A stretch of 64,000 bases of DNA. Origin: Pseudomonas beijingensis. Lineage in GTDB: Bacteria > Pseudomonadota > Gammaproteobacteria > Pseudomonadales > Pseudomonadaceae. The stretch's first letter is position 1. The number at the start of each line of letters is the position of its first letter. The stretch is taken from the NCBI RefSeq assembly GCF_030687295.1, contig NZ_CP117425.1, positions 5,956,001 through 6,020,000 of the forward strand, written 5' to 3'. A program made the translations under genes and the position numbers. Shown here in pieces: positions 38,898 to 47,804 of the stretch. The notes beneath the pieces were generated by a model that was given only the letters and a program-made list of their open reading frames with translations, ran no database searches and was not told where the DNA came from.

Positions 38898-39033
38898 TTG
38901 TGGCGAGGGGATTTATCCCCGCTGGGCTGCGCAGCAGCCCCAAATCTTGTCACCTCGGCGTGTCAGGCTGAACGCATTTAGGTGTATTGGGGCCGCTTCG
39001 CAGCCCAGCGGGGATAAATCCCCTCGCCACAAA
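38898..39033. repeat. REP-type inverted repeat, GTGGCGAGGGGATTTATCC class
   Basis: CTTGTGGCGAGGGGATTTAT with CCCGCTGGGCTGCGCAGCAG and its inverse at the right end (ATAAATCCCCTCGCCACAA). It fills most of the gap between the TrhA-like gene and mdcR. Same class as 5507-5628. Confidence 0.9.
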
Positions 39034-39078
39034 GACCTATTGGGGCACAATCAGGTCATACGAATAAGAGTCCGCCCC

Positions 39079-39993
39079 ATGCTGATCGACGAAGAATTGA
39101 CCCTGAAAAAACTCGAGGTGTTCCTGGCCTTCATGCGCACCGGCAACCTGGCGCGGGCGGCGGCCGAGTTGCAGACCAGCAACGTCAGTGTGCACCGGGC
39201 CATTCACTCGCTGGAAAGCGCCCTGCGCTGCCCGTTGTTCAAGCACGAAGGCCGCAACCTCACGCCGCTGGAAAGCGCTTACGTGCTGGAGGAGCGTGCG
39301 CAGAAGCTGATCCAGGACGTGGTCGATAGCGTGCGCCTGACCCGCGAAGCCGCCGGTTTCTCCGCCGAGCGCTTCAAGCTCGGCTCGCTGTATTCGCTGA
39401 CGGTCAAGACCGTGCCGCAGTTGATCATGGGCCTGAAGATCCGCCGTAGCGAACTCAATATCGACCTGATCATGGGCTCCAACATCGACCTGCTGTACAA
39501 GCTCAAGAACATGGAAGTCGATGCGATCCTGGTGTCCCTGGACGACAGCGTCAACGACCCGGACTGCGAGCATATCGAGCTGTTTTGCGATGACATTTTC
39601 CTCGCCACGCCAGCCGACTCACCCTTTGCCCAGCGCTGCGAAGTCGACCTGGCCGAAGTCCGCGACGAGACGTTCATCACCCTGACCCAGGGCTTCGCCA
39701 CGCACCAGGACGGCGTCCGGGTGTTCAAGCAGGCGGGGTTCGAGCCGAAGGTGGCGATGCAGGTCAACGACATCTTCACCCTGCTGAGCATGGTCAGCTC
39801 CGGGGTGGGTTATGCCTTGCTGCCGGGCCGGATTGCGGCGGTGTATGAAAACCGGGTGAAGCTGATCCCGTTGCAGGAAAAGTACCGGCTGCAGCAGCAC
39901 ATCGGCGTGGTGTTCCTCAAGGCCAAGGAGCGGGATCCGAACCTGCTGGCGCTGTTGGCCGAGTGCCGGATGTATGCCAATCGCCAGGCTTGA
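39079..39993 (+). CDS. mdcR: LysR-family regulator of malonate utilisation, MdcR
   Basis: 304 residues from ATG 39079. N-terminal winged helix-turn-helix (LKKLEVFLAFMRTGNLARAA, AELQTSNVSVHRAIHSLESA) and C-terminal LysR substrate domain (about 95-300). It faces the madM end of the malonate decarboxylase operon. LysR genes at this place are MdcR activators induced by malonate. A palindromic T-N11-A site lies in front of mdcA at 47448. The name rests on context and on the overall resemblance. Confidence 0.88.
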   Translation: MLIDEELTLKKLEVFLAFMRTGNLARAAAELQTSNVSVHRAIHSLESALRCPLFKHEGRNLTPLESAYVLEERAQKLIQDVVDSVRLTREAAGFSAERFKLGSLYSLTVKTVPQLIMGLKIRRSELNIDLIMGSNIDLLYKLKNMEVDAILVSLDDSVNDPDCEHIELFCDDIFLATPADSPFAQRCEVDLAEVRDETFITLTQGFATHQDGVRVFKQAGFEPKVAMQVNDIFTLLSMVSSGVGYALLPGRIAAVYENRVKLIPLQEKYRLQQHIGVVFLKAKERDPNLLALLAECRMYANRQA

Positions 39994-40008
39994 AACCCAG
40001 TTATCCCC

Positions 40009-40075
40009 CATCGCGAGCAAGCTCGCTCCCACAGGGACACGCGGTCAACTGTGGGAACGAGCTTGCTCGCGATGG
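40009..40075. repeat. REP pair (inverted)
   Basis: CGCGAGCAAGCTCGCTCCCA and GTGGGAACGAGCTTGCTCGC, between mdcR and madM. The second arm has GGGAAC in place of GGGAGC. Confidence 0.88.
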
Positions 40076-40083
40076 CGCCAATA

Positions 40084-40103
40084 CTTTCAATGAGGATTGA
40101 AAG
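40084..40103 (-). terminator. Possible terminator of the mdc-mad operon
   Basis: CTTTCAAT-GAGG-ATTGAAAG is a perfect eight-pair hairpin immediately after the madM stop codon. It has no strong T run, so it is a weak candidate. Confidence 0.4.
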
Positions 40104-40105
40104 CC

Positions 40106-40870
40106 CTACCCCAGCAACCCCCGCATGATCAGAAACAGCAACGAAGGCCCCAACAAGCACCCCAGCGCTGTATAAAACGCCGCCGTCAGGCAACCATACG
40201 GCACCAGCTTCGGATCGGTGGCCGCCAACCCACCGGCCACGCCGCTGGAGGTGCCCATCAAACCACCGAAAATCACCGCGCTACGTGGGTTATTGAGGCC
40301 AATCAACGGCGCCACGAACGGCGTCGCCACCATCACCAGGATCGCCTTGATCAACCCGGCGGCAATGGACAGGGCCATCACCTCGGAACTGGCCCCGATC
40401 GCCGCCCCGGTCACCGGCCCGACGATGTAGGTCACCGCCCCGGCGCCAATGGTGGTCAGGCTTACCGCATCGGTGTAACCGAAGGCCATCGCCACGCCCA
40501 CGCCGGCAATGAACGACGTAGCGACGCCGACGAACAACGCCAGCACCCCGACGAAGCCGGCGCGTTTGAGTTCCTCGACACTCACGCCGAACGCCGTGGC
40601 GACGATGGCGAAGTCCCGCAGCATGGCACCGCCCAGCAAACCAATCCCGGACAGCAGCGGGATGTCCACCACGCCCTTCTGCCCGCCGGTCATCGCCCCA
40701 CCGATGTAGGAGAGCACCAGCCCCAGCAGAATGGCGATGGCCGAACCATGCAGGCGGCCTTTGGTGAACGTGTCGCTGATCCAGTAGGACACCCACATGG
40801 TGATGCCGACAATGGCAAAACCGCTGATCAGGCCGTAGCCGGTGATGACTTTCATCATGGATTCGTACAT
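40106..40870 (-). CDS. madM: Malonate transporter subunit MadM
   Basis: 254 residues from ATG 40870; a GTG at 40879, overlapping the madL stop codon, would add three residues. Several membrane helices are visible, with GRLHGSAIAILLGLVLSYIG near the N-terminus and glycine-rich repeats (GLMGTSSGVAGGLAATDPKL). Together with MadL it forms the malonate:sodium symporter described in Malonomonas rubra. Last gene of the operon. Confidence 0.92.
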   Translation of the reverse strand: MYESMMKVITGYGLISGFAIVGITMWVSYWISDTFTKGRLHGSAIAILLGLVLSYIGGAMTGGQKGVVDIPLLSGIGLLGGAMLRDFAIVATAFGVSVEELKRAGFVGVLALFVGVATSFIAGVGVAMAFGYTDAVSLTTIGAGAVTYIVGPVTGAAIGASSEVMALSIAAGLIKAILVMVATPFVAPLIGLNNPRSAVIFGGLMGTSSGVAGGLAATDPKLVPYGCLTAAFYTALGCLLGPSLLFLIMRGLLG

Positions 40871-40875
40871 GGCAA

Positions 40876-41268
40876 TCACCCGACCGTCTTGACGGAAACA
40901 TCGGCCTGAGGATCTTTGTTGCCAATGCGTACCAGCACCGGCACCAACGCAAAGGCAATCACCACCGCCAGGGTCCCGGCCAGGATCGCCATCGGCCCGC
41001 CCTTGAGCGCACCGTAGACATTTTGCTGCGCCGCCATCGCCACCACGATGGGGATGTAGATCGCGCTCCAGAACTCTACGCCGGCCTCGGATTTGCCCTT
41101 GAACAAGCCGCGTTTGCTCAGGTAACTGCCCAGGCCGATCAACAGCAGCATCGCAATGCCGACGCCGCCGACGTTAGCCGGCACGCCGATCAATTTGCCT
41201 AGCAGCTCGCCGATAAAAATACCCGCCAGGGTACAAAAGGCCAGAAACGCCACACCGTAAATAATCAT
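40876..41268 (-). CDS. madL: Malonate transporter subunit MadL
   Basis: 130 residues from ATG 41268 behind AGGATTAAAACA. Four membrane helices; starts MIIYGVAFLAFCTLAGIFIG and keeps GVPANVGGVGIAMLLLIGLG. The small partner of MadM. The gap of 67 bases to mdcH is the only sizeable gap in the operon besides the leader. Confidence 0.92.
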   Translation of the reverse strand: MIIYGVAFLAFCTLAGIFIGELLGKLIGVPANVGGVGIAMLLLIGLGSYLSKRGLFKGKSEAGVEFWSAIYIPIVVAMAAQQNVYGALKGGPMAILAGTLAVVIAFALVPVLVRIGNKDPQADVSVKTVG

Positions 41269-41335
41269 TGTTTTAATCCTCAAAATGCATCGTCGAAGTT
41301 GTTGTTTTTGTGCTTCGCCAGCTTGAGTCGGTGGT

Positions 41336-42256
41336 CTAGGGTTGGCGGCTTCCCTCCTCACGCAACAGCGCCTGCAAGGTATCGAGCCGGGCGCCGTCGA
41401 AAGCCATGACCGTGCCCTGCTCGAATACCCGGCGCGCCAGCCCGGTCAATACCGCACCGGGCGGCAGTTCGATCTGCAACCGCACGCCGCGCTCGTAGGC
41501 GCTTTGCACCGTGCCGCGCCAATCGACGACGCGGCACATGTTGAAGGCCAGGTCGTCGCGCAGGGCCTCAGTCTTGATCACCGGCCGGGCACGGCTGCCG
41601 CTGAGATAACCCAAGGCCGGTACTTTCAATGACACATCGGCAAACGCTTGGGCCAATGCTTGCGCCGGGGTCTCCAGCAACGGGCAATGGGACGGCACGC
41701 TCACCGCCAGTCGACAAGCCTTGCCCGCACCCAGGCTTCGCGCCTGTTTGGCAACGCTGCTCATGGCCTCGTCGCTGCCCGCGATAACCACCTGATTATC
41801 CGCATTGATGTTGGCCAGGTAGACCGGTGTGCGGTCGCTGTGCACCTGCGCCAGCAACGCTTCCACTGCCGCCAGGTCCAGGCCGATGATCGCGGTCATG
41901 CCGTAGCCTTGCGGATACGCCTGTTGCATCAACTCGCCGCGCAGGCTGACCAGCCGCAGCGCATCCTCGAAGCCCAGCGCCCCGGCAACGACCGCCGCCG
42001 GATACGCACCGATGGACAGCCCCGCCACATAGTCCGGCGCTGGGGCCTGTTCCAGCAATCGGCGGGCCGCCGCCACGCCGGCGATCAGCAGGCACAGTTG
42101 CACCGCACGGGTCGATTGCAACGCCTCGGCGCTGTCCAGTCGCAGGACGTCTTCACCGAGCACATCCCCCGCCTCGTCCAGGATCCGCGGCGCCAACCCA
42201 TGGAGCATGCCCACTCGCTGCGCACCCTGGCCGGGAAAGACGAAGAGGCTGCTCAC
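41336..42256 (-). CDS. mdcH: Malonate decarboxylase epsilon subunit (malonyl-CoA:ACP transferase)
   Basis: 306 residues from GTG 42256, which overlaps the mdcG stop (GTGA). FabD-type acyltransferase: SSLFVFPGQGAQRVGMLHGL at the start, the nucleophile in VAGLSIGAYPAAVVAGALG (GLSIG, the usual GHSxG variant), and His in SVPSHCPLLETPAQ. It transfers malonyl from CoA to the dedicated ACP, MdcC, to initiate the cycle. GTGA overlap shows translational coupling. Confidence 0.94.
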   Translation of the reverse strand: MSSLFVFPGQGAQRVGMLHGLAPRILDEAGDVLGEDVLRLDSAEALQSTRAVQLCLLIAGVAAARRLLEQAPAPDYVAGLSIGAYPAAVVAGALGFEDALRLVSLRGELMQQAYPQGYGMTAIIGLDLAAVEALLAQVHSDRTPVYLANINADNQVVIAGSDEAMSSVAKQARSLGAGKACRLAVSVPSHCPLLETPAQALAQAFADVSLKVPALGYLSGSRARPVIKTEALRDDLAFNMCRVVDWRGTVQSAYERGVRLQIELPPGAVLTGLARRVFEQGTVMAFDGARLDTLQALLREEGSRQP

Positions 42257-42873
42257 GCGACCTGCCCCACTGAAGGTTGCCAAGGATCGCTCACCAGCCG
42301 GGCCTGAACGTCATCCTTGAGCAAGACCCGACGGGACGAACCCGCCCATTCGCGCAGGGCCACGGCGCCGCAAGGGGTTTGCAATTGCATGTCCACAGCG
42401 CATACCGAGGCATCCAGTAGCGTCAGCAACTTCCTGGCCTGGAGCCGATCCAGACAGTGCGGCGTGCGCAGGATCAGGTCCAGGTCACTGCGCTCATGCA
42501 GCGCCTCGATCCCCGTGGCGAGCTCGAACCCGGCACTACCGCTGACGCCCCAGGTCCAGCCGCTGGCGTCGAGCAGCGGGCGCAGTTGGGACAGCGCTTG
42601 CAGGGCTGGCAAGTCGCGAGTCGAGGCAACGTGACAAAGGTCTTCCGGCCTGACACGACGGGCAATCGCCGTGATCGCCATCGACGTTGCATAACGCTGC
42701 TCGCGCAAGCGCCCGCGCACGCCGACCGCGATTCGATCCGGCGTCATCAGCGCTCGCCGAACCACCACCGGTTGACCGGCGGTGATCGACTCGACCACCC
42801 ATGCCGGCGCATCCGCTGGCAACTGTTGCGGGGTCATCCCCCACAGCAGATCATGGGCCAGAAACGTACTCAC
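42253..42873 (-). CDS. mdcG: Malonate decarboxylase holo-ACP synthase MdcG
   Basis: 206 residues from GTG 42873, which overlaps the mdcE stop (GTGA). Motifs include HDLLWGMTPQQLPADAPAWV, VGVRGRLREQRYA and the nucleotidyltransferase-like segment ALHERSDLDLILRTP. It attaches the 2'-(5''-triphosphoribosyl)-3'-dephospho-CoA group made by MdcB to the ACP subunit MdcC. Confidence 0.92.
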   Translation of the reverse strand: MSTFLAHDLLWGMTPQQLPADAPAWVVESITAGQPVVVRRALMTPDRIAVGVRGRLREQRYATSMAITAIARRVRPEDLCHVASTRDLPALQALSQLRPLLDASGWTWGVSGSAGFELATGIEALHERSDLDLILRTPHCLDRLQARKLLTLLDASVCAVDMQLQTPCGAVALREWAGSSRRVLLKDDVQARLVSDPWQPSVGQVA

Positions 42874-43673
42874 CACTGCTCTCTCAGCAGTTGGCGAACC
42901 CGGCTCGACGCGATGCGGTTGTACGCACCCAGACGTCCACTCAGATCCCGCGCCCCCGCCTCTACATCTTCAATCGCCTGGAGCAGACACGCCGTCACCC
43001 GCTCCAGATCCTCCGCCAACGGCTGCTCGATCTGTTCCACCGACAAGGTTTCCCACAACAGACCCAGGCTGGCAAAACTGTCGATGTCATAGGCCATCGG
43101 CGGCACACTGGCGGCCAACGCCTCAAGCTCTTCAACACTGCGCAAGGTCACCCGCGCCGCCGAAGCCTTGCCCATGGCGTGGACCATCACGCCCGGATCG
43201 CGCAGGGCAATCAACCGGTTGGCCTGGTAGCCGTGGGCCAGGAACGCCCCCGACATCGCCTTGCCCACCAGCAAGCCAATCACCGGATGCCCGGCCAATC
43301 GGGCGCGGGCGTAGCTGTCCGCCGCACCGGCCAAGGCCTGATGAATGCCCAGGGCTTCTTCGCGCCGGCCATAGGCCTGGCTCGGCACATCGACAATGGC
43401 GATCAGCGCACGCTTGTTGACCGCATCACGGTCGGCGTCAATCGCCTCATCCACCGCCTTGGCCAGGCCCCAGCCTTCCAGCAAGCCGACTTCGCCGTTG
43501 CGTGCCCGCGGGAAGCGGTTGTCGGGATCAGCCACCACCGCGAGCAGGCGTACGGTTTGCTCGCCCAGTCTGACGTCGGCAACTTTCAACGAAGCCGGCA
43601 AGCCTTGCACCGCGCTGGCACCGCCACTCAAGGCCTCGAACCAGCGCAAACCTCTCAATGAATACGCATTCAT
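42870..43673 (-). CDS. mdcE: Malonate decarboxylase gamma subunit
   Basis: 267 residues from ATG 43673, overlapping the mdcD stop by ATGA. Crotonase-like carboxyltransferase fold with IAIVDVPSQAYGRREEALGI, GHPVIGLLVGKAMSGAFLAH and NRLIALRDPGVMVHAMGK. With MdcD it forms the decarboxylase that turns malonyl-ACP to acetyl-ACP plus CO2. Confidence 0.94.
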   Translation of the reverse strand: MNAYSLRGLRWFEALSGGASAVQGLPASLKVADVRLGEQTVRLLAVVADPDNRFPRARNGEVGLLEGWGLAKAVDEAIDADRDAVNKRALIAIVDVPSQAYGRREEALGIHQALAGAADSYARARLAGHPVIGLLVGKAMSGAFLAHGYQANRLIALRDPGVMVHAMGKASAARVTLRSVEELEALAASVPPMAYDIDSFASLGLLWETLSVEQIEQPLAEDLERVTACLLQAIEDVEAGARDLSGRLGAYNRIASSRVRQLLREQW

Positions 43674-44521
43674 GGGCGCTCTCCCTGATACAGCTGACGA
43701 ACCGCTACCGGTTCGATTTGCACGGCAGTGTCCAAGCGGGCCAGGCGCTGCAGGAACAACTCGGCCTGGCCGCTGCGGTGTTGCGCGGGCACGCCCAGGT
43801 GCAGCAACTGGCTGACCTGTTGGCGGATCTGCGTCACATCGTCGGCCGCATAACGGTCCACCAATCCTGTGGCGAACCGCTGCTCGCCGCCGGTCAGACT
43901 CCAGATGAACGGGCGGTCGCGGGAGTCGTATTCGTCGAGGCCGGCTTCCTGCTCGATCACTTGTGGACCGTTCAGGCCCAGCCGCGCTTCCCGCGTCACC
44001 AGCAGATAACTGCACAGCCCAGCGGCAATGGACATGCCGCCAAAGCAACCGACGCTGCCGGCGACCACGCCAACTACCGGCTGGTACTGGCGCAAATCGA
44101 CAATCGCCGAATGGATCTCGGCAATCGCCGCGAGCCCGAGGTTGGCCTCCTGCAACCGTACGCCGCCGGTTTCCAGCAGCAGCACAGCGCGGGTCGCAAT
44201 GCCTTTGCGGTTGTCTTCGGCCGCCAGCTCCAACGCACCGGCAATCTTCGCCCCGCCGACTTCGCCGAGGCTGCCGCCCTGGAACGCACCTTCGATAGCG
44301 GCGATCACCACGGGCAGGCCCTCGAGCGTGCCCTTGGCGATCACCACGCCGTCGTCACTTTGCGGCACCACGCCTTGGCGCAAGAGCCACGGCGACATGA
44401 TCCGCTGGAACGGGTCGAGCAACTCACGGAACGTGCCGTCATCGAGCAAGGCCTTGGCCCGTTGTCGGGCACCGAGTTCGACGAAGCTGTGCTTGTTGAG
44501 CAACGCTGCGCTGTCAGTCAT
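43670..44521 (-). CDS. mdcD: Malonate decarboxylase beta subunit
   Basis: 283 residues from ATG 44521; the start overlaps the end of mdcC by 8 bases. Carboxyltransferase domain with AAIEGAFQGGSLGEVGGAKI, TGGVRLQEANLGLAAIAEIH and GSVGCFGGMSIAAGLCSYL. It pairs with MdcE as the catalytic decarboxylase. Translationally coupled at both ends. Confidence 0.95.
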   Translation of the reverse strand: MTDSAALLNKHSFVELGARQRAKALLDDGTFRELLDPFQRIMSPWLLRQGVVPQSDDGVVIAKGTLEGLPVVIAAIEGAFQGGSLGEVGGAKIAGALELAAEDNRKGIATRAVLLLETGGVRLQEANLGLAAIAEIHSAIVDLRQYQPVVGVVAGSVGCFGGMSIAAGLCSYLLVTREARLGLNGPQVIEQEAGLDEYDSRDRPFIWSLTGGEQRFATGLVDRYAADDVTQIRQQVSQLLHLGVPAQHRSGQAELFLQRLARLDTAVQIEPVAVRQLYQGERP

Positions 44522-44813
44522 GGCCGATCTCCTCGAAGCCCTGTTCCAGGCGCAAACGCACCACGCCAGGGGTGGCGCCGAAATCATGGATGTCGATGGA
44601 CAGGGCCGGTGGCGTCTGGCCGTCGAACATGCGGGCGAACAGATGTTGCCAGCGTTGCTCGCTGCCATTGACCGAGGTCTGCACCTGGATGGTCAGCTTG
44701 CCCGCCAGACCCGGTTCAATCAGCACTTCCAGGTCGCCCGAGCCGACGCAGCCCACCAGCGCCCGGCCCCGTGGCGGCTGCCCGGCGGGGAATTCAAAGG
44801 ATAAGGTTTCCAT
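44514..44813 (-). CDS. mdcC: Malonate decarboxylase acyl carrier protein
   Basis: 99 residues from ATG 44813 ([20 protein letters not shown]), which overlaps the mdcB stop as TGATG. The segment GCVGSGDLEVLIEP carries the Ser of the prosthetic group attachment site (GSGDLE). The acetyl/malonyl group rides on this ACP during decarboxylation. Confidence 0.94.
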   Translation of the reverse strand: METLSFEFPAGQPPRGRALVGCVGSGDLEVLIEPGLAGKLTIQVQTSVNGSEQRWQHLFARMFDGQTPPALSIDIHDFGATPGVVRLRLEQGFEEIGHD

Positions 44814-45694
44814 CAGCACACTCCAGGGAAGAGGCCATCGCCGCGTTCGATACGGTCGAGAAACAGGCAGGCGGCGAGCAGATCGGCAGCGCCACCGGGC
44901 GAGGCGTTCAAGGCAATCAGTTGTTGGTCCAGCGCGTGCAACTGACGACGACCGCCCAGGCTCGCACTGCCACCGGCATCAAGCACCGCTCTGGCGCCCT
45001 GTTGCATGGCCTGCAAACCCGGCTCGCCGGCGCGGTAGAGCACGCAGGTGTCGGCCAGGGTGGTCATGATCGCCAGCAAGGCATCGAGCCGGGCGTTCTG
45101 CTCGCCCCGCCCCCGCCGCACGGCACGACTGCGCTTGAGCTGCGGCAGGCCCAGGCCCGTCACCGCCGGGAACGCCAGTTGCGCTTCTTCCCGGGCACCG
45201 CGCACGCCGTAGCGCTGGGCGACCTGGGCGCCGTGGCTCAGGGGTTGCGGCGCGTAGCGGTCGTTGAGTAAGGCCAGACGGGCGGCACGTAGCGTGACGG
45301 CACTGGCGACGTTGGATTCAGGCTCCAGCGCCGTCGCCGCCACGAGCAAGCCCAAGGCCCAGATCGCCCCGCGATGGGTATTCACGCCGTCGGTGGTCGT
45401 GAGCATCGCCGCTTCCCCCTCACGGCCGATGCGCCCGAGGGCTTCGCGTAACGGCAGGCCGATTTCGCCGCATTCAAGGGCGGCCTCAGCCATTTCCTTG
45501 AACGCCGGCCACAGCGACAGCGCCGAGGCGTGCATCAGGCCCAGGTGCAGGTCGGTGTGGGCGCCATTGCCACGACGGTCCACCAAAGCCGGTTTAGGTG
45601 ACAGGTCGGCTTCGTCGATCAGCGCATCCACCGCCATGTCCGCCAGGTGCTCGGCCAAGGACAGTTTTTTCGGTTGCAGGTTGAAGGCGTGCAT
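44813..45694 (-). CDS. mdcB: Triphosphoribosyl-dephospho-CoA synthase MdcB
   Basis: 293 residues from ATG 45694, directly after the mdcA stop. CitG/MdcB family: [40 protein letters not shown] (the T-x-G-x-N-T-x-R-G motif) and a C-terminal [14 protein letters not shown]. It makes the prosthetic group precursor from ATP and dephospho-CoA. Confidence 0.94.
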   Translation of the reverse strand: MHAFNLQPKKLSLAEHLADMAVDALIDEADLSPKPALVDRRGNGAHTDLHLGLMHASALSLWPAFKEMAEAALECGEIGLPLREALGRIGREGEAAMLTTTDGVNTHRGAIWALGLLVAATALEPESNVASAVTLRAARLALLNDRYAPQPLSHGAQVAQRYGVRGAREEAQLAFPAVTGLGLPQLKRSRAVRRGRGEQNARLDALLAIMTTLADTCVLYRAGEPGLQAMQQGARAVLDAGGSASLGGRRQLHALDQQLIALNASPGGAADLLAACLFLDRIERGDGLFPGVC

Positions 45695-47365
45695 TTACCA
45701 GCTCCTGAACTTGGCGGGCGGGTTGTAGAGGCCACCGGACCATTCCACCAAATCGGCCACGCTCTTGGCCGCGAGCAATTCGCGGGTGGCGTCGGTGCGA
45801 CGGATGCCGAGGTCTTCGGGCAAGGCGATCAGCCCTTCGCGGCGCATGCGCGCGGTGTCTTTCGGATCATGGCGCAAACCGATGGTGGTGACCCCGGCCA
45901 CGGCGGCGATCATCGCCTGCCGTTCTTCCAGGGAGCGAGCCTTGTACAGGTAGGCGATGCCCTCTTCGGTCAGCAGGTGGGTGACGTCGTCGCCGTAGAT
46001 CATGATCGGCGCCAGGGGCATGCCAGCTTTCTTCGCCACGTCCACAGCGTCGAGGGTCTCGACGAAGGTCGGTTTGCCGCCCTCCTGGAACGTCTCGACC
46101 ATCTGCACCACCAGCTTCTTGCCCCGTTCGAGCAACGGCGCCTCGCCATCGCCGTGGCGCATGTCGAGCCAGGCTGGCGTGCCGTGACGACGACCGCGGG
46201 GGTCGTGGCCCATGTTCGGCGCACCGCCGAAGCCGGCCAAGCGGCCCCGGGTGACGGTGGAGGAATGGCCGTCGCCGTCCACTTGCAGCGTGGCGCCGAT
46301 GAACAGGTCCACCGCGTACTGCCCGGCCAGTTGGCAGACCATGCGGTTGGAGCGCAGCGAGCCGTCGTGGCCGGTGAAGAACACGTCGGGGCGGGCGGCG
46401 ATGTAGTTTTCCATGCCCAACTCGGTGCCGAAGCAATGCACGCTTTCGACCCAGCCGCTTTCGATGGCGGGGATCAGGGTCGGGTGCGGATTGAGGGTCC
46501 AGTTGCGGCAGATCTTGCCCTTCAGGCCCAGGGATTCGCCGTAGGTCGGCAAGATCAATTCGATGGCGGCTGTGTTGAAACCGATGCCGTGATTGAGGGA
46601 TTGGACGTTGTGTTTTTCGTAGATCCCACGGATCGCCATCATCGCCATCAGCACATGCACAGGCTTGATGTGGCGTGGGTCACGGGTGAACAGCGGCTCG
46701 ATGTAGAACGGCTTGTCGGCCACCACCACGAAATCGACCCAGGACGCGGGAATGTCGACACGCGGCAGGTCGCTGACGTCGTCCACCAACTGGTTGACCT
46801 GGACGATGACGATGCCGTCACTGAAAGCCGCCGGCTCGATCAGCGCCGGTGTGTCTTCGGTACTGGGGCCGGTGTAGATATTGCCGGCGCGGTCGGCCAT
46901 GAAACCGGCCGAGAGCACCACATTTGGAATCAGGTCCACCACCAGCCGGGCATAGAGCTCGATGTAAGTATGGATCGCGCCAATTTCCAGCAGGCCGTCT
47001 TCCAGCAACTGGCTGATGCGCAGGCTCTGGGTGCCGGCGAAGGAGAAATCGAGCTTGCGGGCGATGCCGCGTTCGAACAGGTCCAGGTGCTCGGAACGAC
47101 CGACGCTGGGCATGATCATGTGCAAGTCATGCAGCTTGCCCGGGTCGGCCTTGGCCAGGGAGCGCGAGAGGAAATCCGCCTGCTTCTGGTTATTGCCCTC
47201 CAACACCACACGGTCGCCGGGCAGGATCAACGCCTCCAGCGCCGCAACGATCTTGTCGGTGGGCAACACCACACCGTCGGCCAGCCCCTTCACCAGCCCG
47301 AGCCGCCGCTGCTTCTCGCTGCGCCGCCGCGTCCAGCGCGAGTCGGGGGATATTGTTGTTGTCAT
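45695..47365 (-). CDS. mdcA: Malonate decarboxylase alpha subunit
   Basis: 556 residues from ATG 47365. The acetyl-S-ACP:malonate ACP transferase; shows SLNHGIGFNTAAIELILPTY, SGWVESVHCFGTELGMENYI and GSLRSNRMVCQLAGQYAVDL, typical of the CitF-like CoA-transferase fold. It exchanges malonyl for acetyl on the ACP, releasing acetate. First gene of the operon mdcA-B-C-D-E-G-H-madL-madM (leftward). Confidence 0.95.
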   Translation of the reverse strand: MTTTISPDSRWTRRRSEKQRRLGLVKGLADGVVLPTDKIVAALEALILPGDRVVLEGNNQKQADFLSRSLAKADPGKLHDLHMIMPSVGRSEHLDLFERGIARKLDFSFAGTQSLRISQLLEDGLLEIGAIHTYIELYARLVVDLIPNVVLSAGFMADRAGNIYTGPSTEDTPALIEPAAFSDGIVIVQVNQLVDDVSDLPRVDIPASWVDFVVVADKPFYIEPLFTRDPRHIKPVHVLMAMMAIRGIYEKHNVQSLNHGIGFNTAAIELILPTYGESLGLKGKICRNWTLNPHPTLIPAIESGWVESVHCFGTELGMENYIAARPDVFFTGHDGSLRSNRMVCQLAGQYAVDLFIGATLQVDGDGHSSTVTRGRLAGFGGAPNMGHDPRGRRHGTPAWLDMRHGDGEAPLLERGKKLVVQMVETFQEGGKPTFVETLDAVDVAKKAGMPLAPIMIYGDDVTHLLTEEGIAYLYKARSLEERQAMIAAVAGVTTIGLRHDPKDTARMRREGLIALPEDLGIRRTDATRELLAAKSVADLVEWSGGLYNPPAKFRSW

Positions 47366-47447
47366 GACCACTCCACGGGTTCGCTGTCGTGGGGGTCACA
47401 TTAGGAGTGTTGGGCCGAGGGCATCAATCAAGCTCCGCGGCGGATCG

Positions 47448-47462
47448 TTACGGTTGGCGTAA
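47448..47462. promoter_or_regulatory. Candidate MdcR (LysR-type) box upstream of mdcA
   Basis: TTACGGTTGGCGTAA has perfect arms TTACG/CGTAA around a five-base centre and contains T-N11-A. It lies 83 bases before the mdcA start, a position suited to a LysR activator. Confidence 0.55.
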
Positions 47463-47488
47463 TGGTTCACGATGAACACAAATCAAAA

Positions 47489-47721
47489 ATGTGGGAGCGA
47501 GCTTGCTCGCGATAGCGGTGGGTCAGGCCACATCAATGCTGACTGTTCTGTCGCCATCGCGAGCAAGCTCCCACCCCTGATCGTATCCACGCGGGTACGA
47601 TCGAGCCGATTTATCAGGTTGAAATGCTTACCTTGTGGGAGCGGGCTTGCTCGCGAAACGGTGTATCAGTCGACATTGAGGTGGCTGACACTCCGCTTTC
47701 GCGAGCAAGCCCGCTCCCATC
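47489..47721. repeat. Two successive REP pairs
   Basis: First pair: GTGGGAGCGAGCTTGCTCGC and CGCGAGCAAGCTCCCACCC. Second pair: GTGGGAGCGGGCTTGCTCGC and CGCGAGCAAGCCCGCTCCCA. They fill the gap between the mdcA promoter and the regulator at 47805. Confidence 0.9.
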
Positions 47722-47804
47722 AGATTGATGGTTACCTTTCGATTGGTGGCGGCATCAAGCCCTCGCATTCCTGACGATCCGATGGCTCGGCTTTCAGGCC
47801 GCCG

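Noticed and set aside
45647..47404. Plus-strand ORF opposite mdcA
   Set aside because: Antisense to a conserved enzyme gene; sequence is His/Gln/Val-rich without domain features.
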